NCBI RefSeq assembly: GCF_000485595.1
Contig: NW_014577089.1
Coordinates: 31,834 to 52,864, forward strand
DNA length: 21,031 nt
DNA from: Priapulus caudatus
Taxonomy: Eukaryota > Priapulida > Priapulimorpha > Priapulimorphida > Priapulidae
Reading direction: 5' to 3'
Part shown: positions 17,834 through 21,031 of the stretch, piece by piece
How the letters are laid out: the number at the start of each line of letters is the position of its first letter
How positions within the stretch are numbered: position 1 is the stretch's first letter
The notes under the pieces: model-generated
The model's database searches: none
Seen by the model: the letters and a program-made list of their open reading frames with translations, nothing else
Told to the model about the DNA's origin: nothing
Program-made: the position numbers and the translations under genes

Positions 17834-19816
17834 CAACCCTCACCTCAGATCATTTTACTCGTATGGGGAGTTTGCTGATGCTGTAGTACTCCTGTTGTGG
17901 CAAAACCTTCCAAGATTAGATTTACCATCAAATATTGATACATAAACCCCGAATGCAAATGTCTAGAATTTATTTTCGTTAAATATTGACTGAATGTTCG
18001 TTTGATTTTAATTCAACCTGCACAAGATTATAGAGTTAACGAAGATTCAAACAAAAAAACCTTATTCCGACTCATATTACGGCTCCACCTATACAACGAT
18101 TGCACCTAGTAACAGACTGACAAGTGTGAGACCACACACGAAACACGCCACCGTGTCGACACATTTATTGTACGTCAAACGCCAAAAGCCGAGTGTAAAT
18201 GCTACGTTCCTACCATTTACCTTGAATGTAGCAAAAACATGTAAATAAGTACTTAGATTTGCATATTAAATTACACCTTACCAAAAACTAGTCATATATG
18301 ATATTCAGGAGCCGTCAGCTTAAGAATTAGTGGTGCACACATTACGCGCACACTGCTCTCAACAGCTTGGCCAGCTCTTGAGAAAGTACCTCTTAGAAAG
18401 CAACACTGCGGAGGCATTTCTGCCGCAGGTCTCACGTACAGAACACGATAAATAACCACAATGGAAAGCAAACTATCAACTTCGCGTGCACATGATCGCT
18501 ACTGTCATCACTAGAAATGTTGCACACGATCGAAAATATTTTGACTTTTGAATACACGATGCCACCTGGCTAAATGTTCTACGTTTGCTGGATCTATTGG
18601 AGCCGCATAGAGAAGAAGTGCAGATTACGTTCGCACTTAACCTGACCGACTGTCACGCAGCCTGTGTAGTTGCACGGAGTCAGCGGCACGACAAAAGAAC
18701 TCTCAGGCGAAGGAGGAAAGCCCTTAAGCCAGACATCGATTTCGAAAATCTATCGCATCGAATCAGAATAAGAGCGGTTGCGTGCGTCTTCCCTCCCCCC
18801 ACCCCTTCTCCATCCCACTTCGCTCTCACACATACACACACACACGCAAAGGTTGCAGCACACGCAAAAACAAGACGCGAGACGCTAGGGGGTGAAACCA
18901 GCGCCTGGTGAAACGCGCGGTGAGCGAAGGGCTCTAGCCGGTTGCGGTAGCGGGTTGCCCGTTTTACACACATACAGCCATCGCATCAGTGCGCTAAACC
19001 AGCGTGGGGTCCCCTTTTACGATCGGTTGTGAATTGCCGAAGAAATCTCAGTTACGACTTGATAAGCGCCACGCCCGTGGGCGGAGGACGAGACCCCCAG
19101 GGGACAGCAGTGCTCGGGGGGGGGGAGCCACACATCTCCGGCTCCCCCGATGACTACAGGAGAAGGTTGCAAGACGAATGGCTGCTACGTTTACGTACTC
19201 GCCCTTCCCCGCGTGAGTGCGGGAGATGCCTACAGGAAGAATCGCTGCGTTTATGACCCTGCTACAGATAGACTACATAAAATGGTCTATCGTTCATCGC
19301 CACAAGTATAGGGGGACAACGTAACGTGCCCCGCAGCGAAAATTCGTAAAAAGCTGCCAGCCCGGTTTTTGGCGAGCTTTATGCAAAGCGCCCACTTACT
19401 CGGCGCCTCACTGCGTGCGTCACTGAAAGCCCCCGCATGTCGCCGCACTGCGACAAATCTTTGGACTGGCACTAAATCCAGCAATTTCCACTAATTTACT
19501 CGCCAGACAGAGTGCATGCGTCCACTGAGTGGCGATCAGGTGCCAGTTTATGGTAATTAGTTTCGAGAAACAGAGAAGACCAGTCATAAAATAAAGGCTA
19601 ATTACTGCCAAGTGCTGTCAGGCCTGCCTCGGTTGTGTCAACATAATCAATGAAAAAAAATTAATATGAGTAATTTGCATGTGCACAAAGGCAGAGTCCA
19701 CGAATAATCGCAAAACAAGCATATGGCAGGCACGCCTTCTACATTTAGTGGCAAATAGAGCGAGATGAAAAGTTTTTGAATTTTTAATGAAATTAAATGT
19801 ATTTTTGTCAACAACA

Positions 19817-19992
19817 GCTTGCGAGAGCGAGAGCGAACGAGAGGAAAGGCAAGAAGCGCGTCAGAAAGAGAGAAGGGAGAGAGGGAGGGGTGGAGGATGG
19901 GAGGGCGGGAGGGTGAGAGAGCGAGAGAGAGAAAGACAAAGAAAGAGAAAGAGAGACAGGGAAAGAGATATGATAGATATGATAGAGATATG
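19817..19992. repeat. GA-rich purine tract
   Basis: About 175 bases of GAGAGA, GGAGGG and GAAAGA purine-rich sequence, followed by ATAGATATGAT repeats. The Arg/Glu-rich ORFs read across it are artefacts of the composition. Confidence 0.93.
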
Positions 19993-19994
19993 AT

Positions 19995-20030
19995 CAGGAG
20001 ATATGATAGATTTCCTATTATCTACTCCTG
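19995..20030. repeat. Mini-hairpin element 3 (short, imperfect)
   Basis: A 36-bp unit begins CAGGAGATATGATAGA and ends CTATTATCTACTCCTG. The ends pair as CAGGAG/CTCCTG and the interior pairs imperfectly. ATATGAT precedes it (19988-19994) and recurs three bases after its end (20034-20040), which may be a decayed direct repeat, but the surrounding ATGAT-rich sequence makes this less certain than for the other two. Confidence 0.55.
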
Positions 20031-20133
20031 ATGATATGATATCATAAGAAAAAGGATAGGAGTACAATGAGGAAATTAGGAACAAAACAGGACGAAAAAT
20101 TACAACATGGTAACAGAATATTCTCCAGTCACT

Positions 20134-20186
20134 ACCGTAAATACCGTAAATAAACCTCGTCTCCACCGTAAATCCCGTAAATAAAC
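20134..20186. repeat. Two copies of a 31-bp direct repeat
   Basis: ACCGTAAATACCGTAAATAAAC at 20134-20155 recurs as ACCGTAAATCCCGTAAATAAAC at 20165-20186. Within each copy the word CCGTAAAT is itself doubled, so this is a small minisatellite with a nested repeat. Confidence 0.75.
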
Positions 20187-21031
20187 ACCGCCCTGCGTGA
20201 CCAAATAGGTATAGCAGTATTGACCGGCCGGGAAGAGAAGACAATGGACCACTCAGCAATCTCACTGTAGCGGCCGTTCGGCAGTGTACGCGTGCGTGCG
20301 CCCCGTAGAACGCGAGTAGAAAGAACGCCATTGATCCGGGCACAGTGAAAAATCCTCAGCTGCACGAGGCATTTGCTGAGCACGGTAAATACAGAGCCCC
20401 GGCCACAGAACAGGTGCTGAGCTGTTTCTCGACGCAGCGCTCTCACATTTTACGCTCAAAATCAATATTTTACTTGAAATTAATTACACACGGCAGGTTA
20501 CATTCATGCACTGCACGCACACAATATGGATAAGCACATGCACGCACAACGCCACCTTTTCGCCCACAGTAGAGCGGGGAACGCAAGTTAGGTCGCGCTT
20601 GCTAATATTTTGGTTACGTGTGCTTGCATTGCTCTATGCCACGCTAAAGTTAGAGAACACGACAAGCTTACGTCCCTATTACAGCAGATCTCCTTTTCTC
20701 GGATACTAGGTATGAGATATCCCCCGAGATAGCCACCGAGATAAATCTTCGGGATAGAACCTATTAGTCTCAAATACGTGTGAGCATCTACTACGACCAC
20801 AGCTTCTGCACAAGCGCCATCAGACTGCTCCCCTGATGTCGTCACTCAACAGGCGGTTCAAGTCTAAGGACGTCTGACACTGAAGTAGCCCATCGCCAGT
20901 TACAACCTATAGCCTACTAGTGATCATCATACCCTACTGAGCAGTTTGACAAAATGCGCTCGATTCAAGGAGTGTGTTTACAGAATTCTATACAACCGCA
21001 GCAGCCACAAAAACGAACACAAACAATCTTA

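Larger units (their letters stand above)
15184..21031. other. No gene recognised: upstream or large 5' intron region
   Basis: Nearly 6 kb shows no exon I can defend on either strand. It contains GA, GAT and GA-rich microsatellites, three small CAGGAG hairpins, further stem-loops and a short 31-bp tandem repeat. Missing 5' exons of the NCKAP5-like gene could be short and hidden here or lie beyond the window. A 75-codon plus-strand ORF at 19029-19256, with a GC-rich end reading SPDDYRRRLQDEWLLRLR, is the only stretch with slightly protein-like composition. I do not recognise it. Confidence 0.5.

Noticed and set aside
19029-19256. 75-codon plus-strand ORF as a gene
   Set aside because: No domain recognised, no convincing splice sites, and a 10-base G run within it. 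Possibly a fragment of a repeat, but nothing supports a call.
20704-20772. Stem-loop around TATCCC..GGGATA
   Set aside because: Pairing is interrupted and weak, with no flanking duplication or related copy seen in the window.
1-21031. tRNA, rRNA, CRISPR arrays or bacterial-type operons
   Set aside because: None were seen; the spliced gene structure and repeats are those of an animal genome.

Overview
The window is animal (metazoan) genomic DNA. It has small exons with GT/AG splice sites in AT-rich introns, several long microsatellites, and at least two short non-autonomous DNA transposons. A marine invertebrate, perhaps a lophotrochozoan, seems likely, but that rests on general character only and is weakly held.

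The main gene is on the minus strand, from about 14.5 kb down to about 5.6 kb. Six exons chain together in frame (14399-14532, 12757-12937, 10463-10633, 9206-9358, 8383-8709, 5616-8015). They encode an N-terminal coiled coil that I recognise as the NCKAP5/NCKAP5L (Nck-associated protein 5, Cep169) family. The exon at 10463-10633 is nearly identical in its core to vertebrate NCKAP5. One very large GC-rich exon of low-complexity, Ser/Pro/Gln-rich sequence follows. A possible short alternative first exon with a strong start context lies at 15112-15183. The true 3' end of the gene is not resolved here.

Positions 1 to about 4965 are an inverted copy of 9400 to about 5450: the same exons and introns appear in the same order on the plus strand. 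Its differences are mostly single-base insertions and deletions, at similar density in exons and introns. That looks like uncorrected long-read sequence joined to a polished contig rather than an old pseudogene. The copy also carries a roughly 946-bp element with terminal inverted repeats (402-1347) that the polished arm lacks, so it probably comes from another haplotype or paralogous locus. The arms meet around a 474-bp unique GC-rich spacer (4966-5439) and three copies of a frame-breaking 88-bp unit (5440-5703).

The rest is intron or upstream DNA: a 164-bp hAT-type MITE with an 8-bp target duplication (12517-12680), an about 407-bp inverted-repeat element placed directly against a splice donor (13983-14389), GT, CA, GA and GAT microsatellites, and other hairpins. 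From 15.8 to 20.0 kb there are three tiny palindromes that share CAGGAG/CTCCTG tips, have different but self-complementary interiors, and sit between short direct repeats. These miniature elements are the best candidate for something undescribed.
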